A stretch of 64,000 bases of DNA from Candidatus Helarchaeota archaeon. GTDB taxonomy: Archaea; Asgardarchaeota; Lokiarchaeia; Helarchaeales; RDOG01. A program made the translations under genes and the position numbers. Shown piece after piece: positions 26,401 through 34,309 of the stretch. Below the pieces are notes generated by a model that was not told the origin of the DNA, searched no databases, and saw only the letters and a program-made list of their open reading frames with translations. Every line of letters begins with the position of its first letter. Position 1 is the stretch's first letter. The stretch lies in contig JAHPZH010000004.1 of the NCBI GenBank assembly GCA_019058315.1, positions 372,001 through 436,000 of the forward strand, read 5' to 3'.

Positions 26401-27835
26401 TCAAGGATTTTAAAATCAGATCAAGGGGTTTTACATCGATACAGAAAGTTATTGATAATATGAAAGGCACTCGAAACATATATTCTACAAATTTATCGGG
26501 ATGCAAGACTTTCTCAAGATGCTCCATAATCTGAGCTTTTGAACGCTGACGTAAAAATAAATATTCAAGAATAATTTTTGGCAAATCTTTAATCGTTATT
26601 TGGCTATTTATTGCTTCTAGTGTATAACCCCGGAAAATTGTTTTATTTTTATCTAGAAATTTGACACTCTTTTTAAAGTCCTGATAATCTCTATAATACA
26701 TTAAATGAACTATTGTACCTAATAATTCTCTACATCTACCAATTATTTGTTCAAGCTCAATTTTTGAATATTTTTCAGGATCAGCTATAATTATTTCTTC
26801 AATATCCTTTACATCTACACCAGCTTCTAAAATGGGGCTACAACTCAAAATTTTGATTTTACCTGAATTAAAACTATCGAAAATTTGCTTTTTTTCATAA
26901 GTCGCAAGCCCTGCATGAATAAATCCGAAGATTTCAATATTATAACCTTTAAATTTTTCTTTGAGATGGTCTGAAATTTCCTGAGCTTTTTCTCTTGATT
27001 TGATAAAAATTAATAATTTAGCTTTTATTACTTCTCTATATTTTCTTAAGAAATTCCTGACTAATCCTGTAATTTCATCAAGTGGGGGATCACTTGCTTT
27101 TTGATGTAATTCAAATTTGAATTTGCGATTAGATGGATAGTAAAGTAATTCTGAACCAAATCTTTCCGACCAATATTCAGCAGATTCACGGTCAAATGTT
27201 CCAGTTAGAAAGCAAAAAAGAGGTCTGCTTTTCTTATTATCGAAATATTCAAATTTTAACTTATAAATCATGGTCTCTAATTTCATTCCCCTAGAAGGGT
27301 CTCTAATAGTATGGATTTCATCTACTATTATTGCTCCAAAAATGTCTTTTCTGTCAAACAACTCATATTTTTGAATTCGAAATAAAAAAGCTCGAAACGC
27401 TTCATAAGTACAAAGGAGAACTACTCGCCGATCTCTTTCTTTAGGTTTTTTCTTACTTTTACGGTCTTGTTGCCCTTTCTTCATTTTTGGTCTTAATTCT
27501 AATAGGTCTGGTCTTGATTCACCGACTAGTTTTAATATTTTAACCTTACTCCCAAAAAACCACCTTAACTCCTTTTCCTTTTGATATACCAACGTAGTAG
27601 TTGGTTCGAGTATAACACCTATTTTTCCTTCATCTGTTCCGACATAAAGGCCAATAAAAGCAACCCAAGTCTTTCCAGAATTTGTTGGGGCACAAAGAAA
27701 TATACTTATACCAGACAATAATTTATAAATCGCCAATTTTTGACTTTCAAATAAATCTGCAGTTGTAACACCATTTCTACGTGCGAATTGATCAAGTAGA
27801 TAAAGTAATTCGCTTCTATTTTTTAATAAAGCTAT
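23417..27835 (-). CDS. SF2 helicase - zinc finger - Cas1-like integrase - LRR fusion
   Basis: Residue numbers count from TTG at 27736. SF2 helicase: Walker A APTNSGKT (16-23), DEIH (139-142), TGT (178-180), QIIGRCRE (330-337). A winged-helix-like region (about 650-725) and cysteine clusters (C738/C741, C759/C760, C800/C803, C820/C823) follow. Residues about 955-1150 match the catalytic domain of Cas1: LRSIEAN (E1033), YNVALNYLFF, GRGILHYRS (H1112) and ELIYDFMDAYRVPL (D1135). The last 130 residues are SDS22-type LRRs. Cas1 is a metal-dependent DNA integrase. The frame is open 33 residues upstream of the TTG and includes a Q-motif-like FESQKLAIYKLL, so an ATA at 27835 may be the start. No cas2 or CRISPR array is seen nearby. 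Confidence 0.75.
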   Translation of the reverse strand: MALLKNRSELLYLLDQFARRNGVTTADLFESQKLAIYKLLSGISIFLCAPTNSGKTWVAFIGLYVGTDEGKIGVILEPTTTLVYQKEKELRWFFGSKVKILKLVGESRPDLLELRPKMKKGQQDRKSKKKPKERDRRVVLLCTYEAFRAFLFRIQKYELFDRKDIFGAIIVDEIHTIRDPSRGMKLETMIYKLKFEYFDNKKSRPLFCFLTGTFDRESAEYWSERFGSELLYYPSNRKFKFELHQKASDPPLDEITGLVRNFLRKYREVIKAKLLIFIKSREKAQEISDHLKEKFKGYNIEIFGFIHAGLATYEKKQIFDSFNSGKIKILSCSPILEAGVDVKDIEEIIIADPEKYSKIELEQIIGRCRELLGTIVHLMYYRDYQDFKKSVKFLDKNKTIFRGYTLEAINSQITIKDLPKIILEYLFLRQRSKAQIMEHLEKVLHPDKFVEYMFRVPFILSITFCIDVKPLDLILKSLMPDLVPVKNKELMKKNRNLIRDVKKKYALTYLGEGLVETQLNRKAFMQILDFFNQNEKPKSKEIILRIGEIIGESHAEEIISQYKGVISQEYIERENNKYKIIIQKYSQNKLKNKKFIKKNKYFGGDVEVCRKTGIWFFCSTYVIKAARLFHSIALGRKNYHDIDEKKILNLKENKPIFWRIRYIIERYNDDKDTIHFHVSKRTRRKKHGSSIYLDSIKEELGNSGKKGATIKELHHILKRKYNNIKKSAIWYQLDKISKDLEFSFDLIIKGRPSKRYYLAGMKPEEKERIFCQECEFFIANSIKVREDGPKSCCRKKQKRRLKNEPACIHFKYKSRNYHPFNKFNKDEQDKIICPNCRKSGTLRMPTKNKMYICNNCEVLIRYKKGGFVFYKGTNIGSDRISKYRGIYSVTIYGTKQLIHLGPGKKLSLERGEQFNLHIIKVDGRSYYTFEVYKLRLAGGEIFDEDLEFISKLNIEIEKLSDYEIEIQKQKAAEADKLRQAIQKAREEGKLFPIAWEMVISKIKSSIFYTLQLKKHKIFPKKVNLLVLRQLDYAITAYYIKEKILKESQGDNEKKFDEIIGKLRSIEANCDDEAWDGVKKALPPEDRFSSRQYQRHATTAIFYGARALDRYNVALNYLFFNLEKRASEALGKVGFSKYWPGRGILHYRSYGEGKSKPIESPENRELIYDFMDAYRVPLRFYLLLMFRASKFDETDINWKNSEWNERVFYIVGGKNDKLDGLFNRLFSFPFFYDHQIMPLSDIIDFEAKNLANYLLNDSEYGVFASFERRIETQQIQYQFEIINQIIKPGEKPEIEEIKDGEIIQELITKYRIGSYDYEMDYDGHVVRLNLNNLFLEKIPKIISNFSYLRVLDLSLNQISKIEELDDLTKLEVLNLHNNRISKISGLHKLFKLKRLNLGKNDIKIIENLGHLKHLQQFIVYGNQIKNISGLEDLSSLKKLDLSNNPLSKSDQIVYDHGVNAVIKYCKKIKVQGV

Positions 27836-28073
27836 TCCTTCCTATTATCGAATTACAAAACTTATAATGATTAATATCAAATGAATTTAAAATTTACTAA
27901 GAATTTTTTGAAAAAAAAATAATTTTTTAATAAATAAAAATTTTTAAAGGTATGAAATGCAATTGTTATAAGAACAAAGAGGAGTTTTTATTCTAAAATA
28001 AAAGTTCTTTACATAAAGTTTAGTTAAATTGTTAATTCTCTTCGAATAAATATTAGTTTAGGGAGAAAATATA

Positions 28074-28181
28074 ATGAAAAAAATCCGTAAAATTGGCGTT
28101 GGGGTTAGTATCACATTAATTTTTAGTATATTAATTGGGCTTACCATTTATTTTACTTCTGGGAATATATGTAAAATATAG
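28074..28181 (+). CDS. Signal-peptide-like mini-protein or truncated gene start
   Basis: 35 residues: a basic start MKKIRKIG, a hydrophobic helix (VSITLIFSILIGLTIYF) and a short tail. GGGAGAAA lies upstream of the ATG. It looks like the signal or anchor part of a secreted protein that has lost the rest, or a true membrane mini-protein. It ends 18 bases before the next gene. Confidence 0.45.
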   Translation: MKKIRKIGVGVSITLIFSILIGLTIYFTSGNICKI

Positions 28182-28199
28182 AGGAGTTTTATATTAATT

Positions 28200-30590
28200 A
28201 TGAGAAATAACATTAAAAAAAAGCGCTTCTTAACAATATTTCTAGTTTTTATTATATTTTCCTTTATCATTTTTGAATTTTCACCAAAAAAATATTTTCA
28301 ATTCAATTCATTTAATGATAGGGGTCAAAAAAACCATTTTATTATACCTATAACAGATTTACAGGATTTTTTTGAGTTAGATACCAATTCATATATTTGG
28401 ACACAAACACAAGTTGTTTCCATTGAAAGCTCTGATAGTATACTTGATTTATCATTATTTATAGACGATTCTGACATTTTACATCTCGCTTGGAGTGATT
28501 ATACAGATTATCAAGGATCAGGAGAAGATGCGGATTATCTTTATAAAAGTTGTAATAGTACTTCAGGAATTTGGACACCAGCTGAGGTAATTTCCACAGA
28601 AAGTGCAAACCGTTCTCACTTTGGAAATATTGATGTAGATAAATTTGGTAATATAAATATTGCTTGGTGTGATATTACTGATTACGGGGGTGCAGGAATA
28701 GATTATGATATATTTTATAAATATAAAGACGCTAACACAGGTCTTTGGACTATTACTGAGGTTATTACCTCAGGGGCTGTTAATTCATCTGCCGATCCAG
28801 AAATTCGATCAGATAATTTTGGAAACTTGCATATGGTATGGTATGATTCTACAGACTATGGAGGAACTGGTTCAGATATTGATATCTTCTATAAATTTCG
28901 CAATCACACTACTGGTACGTGGTCTATAATTGAACTAGTTTCAACAAATACCACAGAAAATTCCATGTGGCCCGATATGACTTTAGATGAATTTGGAAAT
29001 GTTCATGTAGTTTGGGAAGAATGGAACAGTTCTGGACTTGAATATAATATTTTTTATAAAATGCGCAATTTTACAACAGGAAATTGGACAAAAATTGAGG
29101 AAGTTTCAACAGAAAGTTCTGATTTTTCCGAAGCTCCTGCTATATCAGTTGATTCTTCTGGTAATATACATGTTGTTTGGAGAGATAAAATGGATTATAT
29201 GGGTGCTGGTATAGATGAGGATATATTCTATAAGCAAAAGTATACAAACAATAATAGTTGGTCTGCTGCTGTATTAGTTTCTGATGGGTGTAATAAAGTT
29301 TCTAGTTCTCCTGAAATCTTTATGGGTAATGATGGAAAATTACATTTTGTATGGAGAGATGATACTGAATATAATGGAGCAGGAGGAGATTGTGATATCT
29401 TCTATAAATGTTTAGATTTAAATAATAATGAGTGGTCGACGAAAGAAGTGGTTTCCACTGAAAGTACTGCCAGCTCCTCATATCCAAAGCTCGCTGTAGA
29501 TGGTTTGGGAGTAATTCATGTAGTTTGGTTGGATGGCACGAATTATAATGGTTCAGGTGCGGATTCTGATGTCTTTTATAAGAAAAAAATTAAATTTACC
29601 CCACAAAATAATGAAGATCCAGATTATAGTCTCCCATTTTATACAACACCACCAACTTATAGATTTTGGCCTTATTTAATTTTAATGTTTATCGTTTTAT
29701 TGATCCCCTTACCTTTTATGATATATAAAAAATATTCTTCCAAATCCTCTCAACTGATTTTTGATAAAACATCACCTGAACAAAGAACATTATTTAGATC
29801 AAAATTAGATAGTTATCCATTATATAGAGAGGAATTACCATTTGAACAATTTGAAAAAACCTATGAAAAAGATAAAGTAAAGCATATAGATAGAAAATCA
29901 ATTGATTACTCAATAAAGGTTAAAAAAACTGAAACTAAAAAATCATTAGTTCCACGTTCGCCAAGGGTTTCACCACTAAGCTCGAAATTAAAGAGATATT
30001 CAATGTACAAAGAAGATGTTCCCTTTGAAAAATTAAAAAAAGCCTATTTAGAAAATAAAGCAAATGATCTTGACAAAAAATCTATTGAAGAATCAATAAC
30101 AGATAAAAAAATTAAAACCGAAAAACCATTAATTTCACATTCATTAGAAGAACAAAGCTCTCTTATTCTAGCCCTCAAGGATGAGAATATTTTTATACGT
30201 ATTAATGCTGCTAAAGAGCTCGGAAAATTTAATGATATAAAATCAAGTTACGTACTAATTAATGCCTTTAAAAACAACATTGAAAATAAAGAAGTTCAAA
30301 ATGCGGTGGAGTTATCTCTAATAAAAATTGGCGAAACAGCAGTAAAGCCATTACTTGATTTAATCAAAGGTTTGGAAATAAGCCTATTAACTAGCTCCTT
30401 TTTTAGAACAGATTTGTTATTTTTCGTTTTTAGAGTATTAAAAACAATTGCTACTAATAAAGTAGGGAAAAAAGCTGTAGACAAAATCCCGTTTAGAGAT
30501 GAACATCTTTATATTTCACGATTTCATCAATTAGCTCATAGAGCTAGATTATTTGCAGAAATAATAATTGGTAAATCAAAAAATTCGTGA
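28200..30590 (+). CDS. Secreted beta-propeller-like protein with membrane anchor and HEAT-like tail
   Basis: 796 residues. An N-terminal membrane or signal helix (FLTIFLVFIIFSFIIFEF) precedes about seven repeats of some 55-60 residues. Each repeat carries a strand such as GNIHVVWRDKMDYMGAGIDE then DIFYK, the pattern of sialidase/BNR-like propeller blades. A second membrane helix (FWPYLILMFIVLLIPLPFMI, near 495) leads to a cytoplasmic part. That part has two related motifs (KLDSYPLYREELPFEQF and KLKRYSMYKEDVPFEKL) and a HEAT-like helical region (LKDENIFIRINAAKELGKF). It probably links an outside-facing binding domain to a cytoplasmic partner. The ligand is unknown. Confidence 0.7.
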   Translation: MRNNIKKKRFLTIFLVFIIFSFIIFEFSPKKYFQFNSFNDRGQKNHFIIPITDLQDFFELDTNSYIWTQTQVVSIESSDSILDLSLFIDDSDILHLAWSDYTDYQGSGEDADYLYKSCNSTSGIWTPAEVISTESANRSHFGNIDVDKFGNINIAWCDITDYGGAGIDYDIFYKYKDANTGLWTITEVITSGAVNSSADPEIRSDNFGNLHMVWYDSTDYGGTGSDIDIFYKFRNHTTGTWSIIELVSTNTTENSMWPDMTLDEFGNVHVVWEEWNSSGLEYNIFYKMRNFTTGNWTKIEEVSTESSDFSEAPAISVDSSGNIHVVWRDKMDYMGAGIDEDIFYKQKYTNNNSWSAAVLVSDGCNKVSSSPEIFMGNDGKLHFVWRDDTEYNGAGGDCDIFYKCLDLNNNEWSTKEVVSTESTASSSYPKLAVDGLGVIHVVWLDGTNYNGSGADSDVFYKKKIKFTPQNNEDPDYSLPFYTTPPTYRFWPYLILMFIVLLIPLPFMIYKKYSSKSSQLIFDKTSPEQRTLFRSKLDSYPLYREELPFEQFEKTYEKDKVKHIDRKSIDYSIKVKKTETKKSLVPRSPRVSPLSSKLKRYSMYKEDVPFEKLKKAYLENKANDLDKKSIEESITDKKIKTEKPLISHSLEEQSSLILALKDENIFIRINAAKELGKFNDIKSSYVLINAFKNNIENKEVQNAVELSLIKIGETAVKPLLDLIKGLEISLLTSSFFRTDLLFFVFRVLKTIATNKVGKKAVDKIPFRDEHLYISRFHQLAHRARLFAEIIIGKSKNS

Positions 30591-30633
30591 TTAAATTATC
30601 TTTGAAAGATATAAATTCAAAAAAATGATGCCT

Positions 30634-30832
30634 TTTTCTAAACACTTTTCAAAAAATCGATATTATAAAAAATTGATCAAAAAGGAGTTTATTGATCAAA
30701 AAAAATTCTATGCAGTTTTCTAAACGCTTTTTAAAAAATTGTATTTTACTAGGTGATTTTTGATCAAAAAAATTTCTATGCAGTCTTCTAAACGATTTTC
30801 GAAAAATTGAACTTTTCAGGATCAAAAAAAAT
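30634..30832. repeat. Degenerate repeats with 68-base period
   Basis: Two 49-base units (30693-30741 and 30761-30809) begin TGATCAAAAAAA and end AAAAATTG, and differ at a handful of positions. The common TCTAAAC start is 68 bases apart (30719, 30787), with an older unit at 30637. A related fragment lies near 39890-39940. It may be a decayed tandem array; a decayed CRISPR is possible but not demonstrated. Confidence 0.5.
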
Positions 30833-31685
30833 TTTCATTTTTACTGAAATCAAAGAGATCCCTTAACTATAAGAATTGAGATAAATTATAAAAATTTGTA
30901 ATTAAATAACCTGATTTAAGTGGAAAATAGAATAAAAAAATTAGTTATTGAATAAGTATAAGTTTCTTAATTTCATTTACTAAATTTAAAATTTTTAATT
31001 TATTACAATGTTATGTTGTTTAACGCTGAAAAAAATGAGAGTTTCTACAAAAATATAGTTAAGTTAATCTTTGGATTTGAAAGAAGAATTTTAAAGAGTT
31101 ATAATTGAATCGCTATTAATTCTAAACATTAAATTGGAAAATATTTTTTAAATTTAAAGATGGAATAATGTTTTTCGATATTTATGTTCATAAGAAAGCT
31201 TCTTAATGATATTAAATTTAAAAACAATAAATAACTCTTAATTATTTTGTAAACTAAGTATATTTTTCTAATTTTATAATTTAAGCTAAAAAATTTTCAA
31301 ACTTCTAAATTCATTTAAATTAAATTTTAATTTTTATATTAGAAAGCTTATACAGCTAAAATTTTAATCAAAATTAAATAAACTCTTTTTAAATTAATTG
31401 GCTTATTAAATTTGTGATTGCTTAATAATAATTCAAATTAAAGTATATACCAGAATACTTAATTATAATTTAAGAAAATTTATATAAAATTTTCGTTTAA
31501 TTTGAATAAAGTCGATAATAATCAGCCTTGATATCCTCATTCGATGAAAAAATTTATTTAATAAATTTTTCTTTTTTTACTAAGAAATTTTTAAATTAAT
31601 GATAAAAACTTCTTTTTAATAAAATTTTAAAGATATTAAAATTGTTATCTTTTCTATTTTCTGCCCAAATTCCTACCCGAACCGT

Positions 31686-31731
31686 CTAAATAACCAGTTT
31701 TAGGGGTGTTTAAATATAGAATTAACAGTTA
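31686..31731 (+). repeat. 46-base element, copy 1 (upstream of RAMP operon)
   Basis: Starts CTAAATAACCAGTTTT and ends AATTAACAGTTA. It matches copies at 34052-34097 and 40361-40406 at 41 of 46 positions. It lies 42 bases before the RAMP operon start and includes a TTTAAATATA stretch that could act as its TATA box, so it may be a shared promoter. Confidence 0.6.
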
Positions 31732-31773
31732 TATAATAAATAAAAGTTTCAAAAAAAAAGAGGTTGAAAGAAT

Positions 31774-32619
31774 TTGAAAACAATAAATGTGGTTTTTTTA
31801 TGTGAATCAATAACAACAAGACAAGATCTCTTTGTCACCTTTGGAAATAGTCATGGAATCTTTGATCAAAAAAAGTTATCGGGGTATACTAAACTTGGTC
31901 GCATACCTGGTAAGACCTTGAAAGGTTGGTTAAGACATGGAATGGAAAAACTATTGTTGAAAATGGGAATATCTATTTGTCATCCTCTACCTGCAAATAC
32001 GATAACAAACGAGAGGAATAAAAAATATTATAAAGAAGATATGGCAATCGGTTACCATCCACGAGGAGAATGTGAAAAACAAGGCGGATGTCCGATATAT
32101 AATATGTTTGGGGATTTAGATAAACCAAGTAATTTAATTGTTCCCAGTGTTTATTTTTATCCTTCAGTTGGAGGCGGAACAATGGCAGCTAATATTAATA
32201 AAATTTTTGGATCTGTCGGAAGAGGAAGAATTGAAATTGACCATGAAAGTCCTAGAAAACGATCAAATAGTTTTCAAACATATATGAGCAACGAAACAAT
32301 TGTAGGAACTTATATTGAGGCACCTTGGAATCTTGTAATTCGAGAAGATAACGAACTTCATGAAATTTTAATTTTAAAAACTTTGGAATATCTCTTCGAA
32401 AAAAACACAAATTCCGATATGACATTTATGGTAGGCGGACAACGAACTGCTGGATGTGGAAGAGCTGTTGCGGTTAAATTAAATGATAGCGGAAATTATT
32501 TGATAAAAAATAGAAATTCCCTTGGTATAAAGCAAGAAAAAGTGGAGTTAATTAATGGAAAATTCGATGATTTCATGAAGGAGTTAAAAAAGAAATTTCC
32601 TATAAAGGCGGTAAAATAA
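31774..32619 (+). CDS. RAMP-superfamily protein, Cas7/Csc2-like
   Basis: 281 residues. Typical RAMP features are GRIPGKTLKGWLRHGMEKLL (as in Cas7/Csm3 PGSSLKG helices), a cysteine patch CEKQGGCPIYNMFGD as in Csc2/Csm3, NSFQTYMSNETIVGTYIE, and a glycine-rich end MVGGQRTAGCGRAVAVKL. Cas7 proteins form the RNA-binding backbone of CRISPR effector complexes. The layout is closest to Csc2 of type I-D in my reading, but the match is distant. TTG start after AGAGGTTGAAAG. It is first of three tightly packed genes; no Cas10, Cas3, Cas6, Cas1-Cas2 pair or array adjoins. Confidence 0.6.
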   Translation: MKTINVVFLCESITTRQDLFVTFGNSHGIFDQKKLSGYTKLGRIPGKTLKGWLRHGMEKLLLKMGISICHPLPANTITNERNKKYYKEDMAIGYHPRGECEKQGGCPIYNMFGDLDKPSNLIVPSVYFYPSVGGGTMAANINKIFGSVGRGRIEIDHESPRKRSNSFQTYMSNETIVGTYIEAPWNLVIREDNELHEILILKTLEYLFEKNTNSDMTFMVGGQRTAGCGRAVAVKLNDSGNYLIKNRNSLGIKQEKVELINGKFDDFMKELKKKFPIKAVK

Positions 32620-32620
32620 A

Positions 32621-33328
32621 TTGGAATACAAAGTTTTAAGATTGCTCTTTGGATTCTTAAGCGAATATGTGGGAAATCCGCTCTATATCTCTGGAAATGC
32701 AATTCGCCATGCTTTTCATAAAAAAATTAATACATCGGTTGGATGTTTTACAGAATTAAGACGATTGGATGCAATAAATAGCTATGAAGCTTTTATTAAA
32801 ATCAGAATAGAGAAGCCTTTTTTAATACCTCACACTCAATCTTTTTTTTCTAAGATTGAAAGGAAGAAAAAACATCTAATTTATTTCACACCTACTTCAA
32901 TAACCTTCGATATTATTAATCCTCCTGAGAATCTTATTAATTTTATTAAAAATTTGAATATAATTCAGTTGGGTGGTTTAAGAAATGAAGGTTTTGGAGC
33001 TGTTGAACTTCTTGATCATCTACTTATTGATTTAAAAAAAATTGAATATCCTGATATTGGGACACATGTAACTCTTATATCACCAATATTATATGTTCCA
33101 AAATTTCTTGAAACTTATCAGTGTCGTCAGGAATATGTAATTTTTTGGAATAATAGTAAAAAAAATCGGATAAAAATAATCTCACCTGGACAATTTTTCA
33201 GAATAAAAAAGAATAAAAACATAAAAAAAATTGCAGAAAAAGGGATCTTACGCAAGGTTTTATTTGGTCAGTTCGGGTTTGGTGAATTCTTTGTTAATAA
33301 TTGGCCAAAGGAGGAGGAAAATGAATAA
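32621..33328 (+). CDS. RAMP-superfamily protein, Cas5/Cas6/Csc1-like
   Basis: 235 residues with two ferredoxin-like halves, each ending in a glycine-rich RAMP loop: LGGLRNEGFGAVEL near residue 125 and KVLFGQFGFGEFF near 220. An N-terminal strand-helix (YKVLRLLFGFLSEYVGNPLY, then GNAIRHAF) fits a Cas5 or Cas6 start. It begins with TTG one base after the previous stop and overlaps the next gene by eight bases, so translation is coupled. A cap subunit (Cas5/Csc1) or a crRNA-processing RNase (Cas6-like) are both possible. No clear catalytic histidine can be assigned. Confidence 0.5.
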   Translation: MEYKVLRLLFGFLSEYVGNPLYISGNAIRHAFHKKINTSVGCFTELRRLDAINSYEAFIKIRIEKPFLIPHTQSFFSKIERKKKHLIYFTPTSITFDIINPPENLINFIKNLNIIQLGGLRNEGFGAVELLDHLLIDLKKIEYPDIGTHVTLISPILYVPKFLETYQCRQEYVIFWNNSKKNRIKIISPGQFFRIKKNKNIKKIAEKGILRKVLFGQFGFGEFFVNNWPKEEENE

Positions 33329-33998
33329 TATACTATCAATTCTACGACATGATCTTCATAAATTGAGGATAAAAGGATTTAAACCCCATAAAGAAGCCTT
33401 AGTTGAGCCTGAAATGAAAAAAGCAGATTCTATAGCCAGTTGGTTTTCAAGAAATGGCAATAAAATAGAGTTCGATATTAATAAAAGACTGTATTTGAGG
33501 GATTCTTATTTGATTAAAATTGAAAAAAATAAAATCAGAAATCAAATCATTAAAAAAAGAGAAGAAATTTTTAAAATTTTTAATGAAAAAAATCCTACAA
33601 AATTACATTCTCAGATTTTAAACTCAAAGGTTCTAAATAAATTTTCAGAGGCACGAATTTGCCCCCATAGTAGCTATAAATATCATTTGCTTTTAACTTG
33701 CAGTATTTATTGGAATTTGAAAAATAGTAATTGTTGGCAAAAATTATATTTAGCAGAAAATGCCGAAATTGATAGTCCGTTTCAGATTATCTACAAAGAT
33801 GATCAACGTGAATGGGCACTTACTCCTAACGGAGGAATGTCCCGCGTTTTCCCACAGTTTTCTAGAACTTGGTTGAGACGTCAAACATTTAGTTTAGGAG
33901 GTGATGATCTCATCCTCGATGGACTCCTATCCCAAATCGGGAGTTGGAGTGCTGCACTTGCAACAATCGAGGATTGGAGAGAGCTTCAAAAACCATAA
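33321..33998 (+). CDS. Third gene of the RAMP operon, unknown helical/aromatic protein
   Basis: 225 residues from the ATG at 33321, which is preceded by GGAGGAAA. A reading frame from 33231 would add residues overlapping the previous gene and lacks a ribosome site. The N-terminal half is basic and helical (NKIRNQIIKKREEIFKIF). The C-terminal half is conserved-looking with ALTPNGGMSRVFPQFSRTW and GLLSQIGSWSAALATIEDW. It could be a small subunit of the effector, but no family is recognised. A fragment of its last 25 codons survives at 40233-40307, which shows that this operon existed in a second copy. Confidence 0.55.
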   Translation: MNNILSILRHDLHKLRIKGFKPHKEALVEPEMKKADSIASWFSRNGNKIEFDINKRLYLRDSYLIKIEKNKIRNQIIKKREEIFKIFNEKNPTKLHSQILNSKVLNKFSEARICPHSSYKYHLLLTCSIYWNLKNSNCWQKLYLAENAEIDSPFQIIYKDDQREWALTPNGGMSRVFPQFSRTWLRRQTFSLGGDDLILDGLLSQIGSWSAALATIEDWRELQKP

Positions 33999-34051
33999 AT
34001 ATAGCAAGGGAAAAATTAGCTTGACTCGGTGCCTAACAATGCATAGTACCA

Positions 34052-34217
34052 CTAAATAACCAGTTTTCGGGGAATTTAACTATAAAATTAACAGTTAATC
34101 AAAGCTCTAAATAGAATAATCCTAAAAACAAAGTTACGTCTCGGTCTCAGCAGTGTAGACCGAAAAGAGGTAAAATCTGGAAATAGAAATTATCTCAATG
34201 TATAGTACAACTAAATA
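34052..34217 (+). ncRNA. Candidate structured RNA downstream of RAMP operon, copy 1
   Basis: Begins with the 46-base element (34052-34097), which contains TATAAAA. Next comes a perfect hairpin CGGTCT/AGACCG (34142-34162) and a second stem GAGGTAA/TTATCTC (34167-34173 with 34190-34196). A direct repeat starting CAATG and containing ATAGTAC brackets it (34037-34058 and 34196-34217). The second copy at 40.4 kb keeps the second stem, with a G-U replaced by A-U. The strand is assigned by the TATA-like element and is uncertain. Confidence 0.4.
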
Positions 34218-34309
34218 TAAAGAACCATCTTTATGCATCATATCCAGAAGCGGATTCACTAAGTTTCTCAGTTCACTTTAATAACCTTAATAATTAATCT
34301 TTCATAATA

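Larger units (their letters stand above)
30591..31773. other. Long AT-rich non-coding region upstream of the RAMP operon
   Basis: No gene is supported in these 1.18 kb. The first 250 bases hold degenerate repeats listed separately. The segment near 31377-31425 recurs at about 40019-40067, part of the duplicated locus. The last 90 bases contain a repeated 46-base element and a TATA-like stretch before the RAMP genes. Confidence 0.6.

Noticed and set aside
28074..28181. Part of the following repeat protein
   Set aside because: It is in a different frame with its own stop and ribosome site, and the next gene has its own signal helix, so it is listed separately.
30634..30832. Functional CRISPR array
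   Set aside because: Only two or three units, with many differences and similar intervening sequence. No array with identical repeats was seen anywhere in the window.
33231..33998. Earlier start at 33231 for RAMP gene 3
   Set aside because: It would overlap the previous gene by nearly 100 bases and lacks a ribosome site, while ATG 33321 follows GGAGGAAA.
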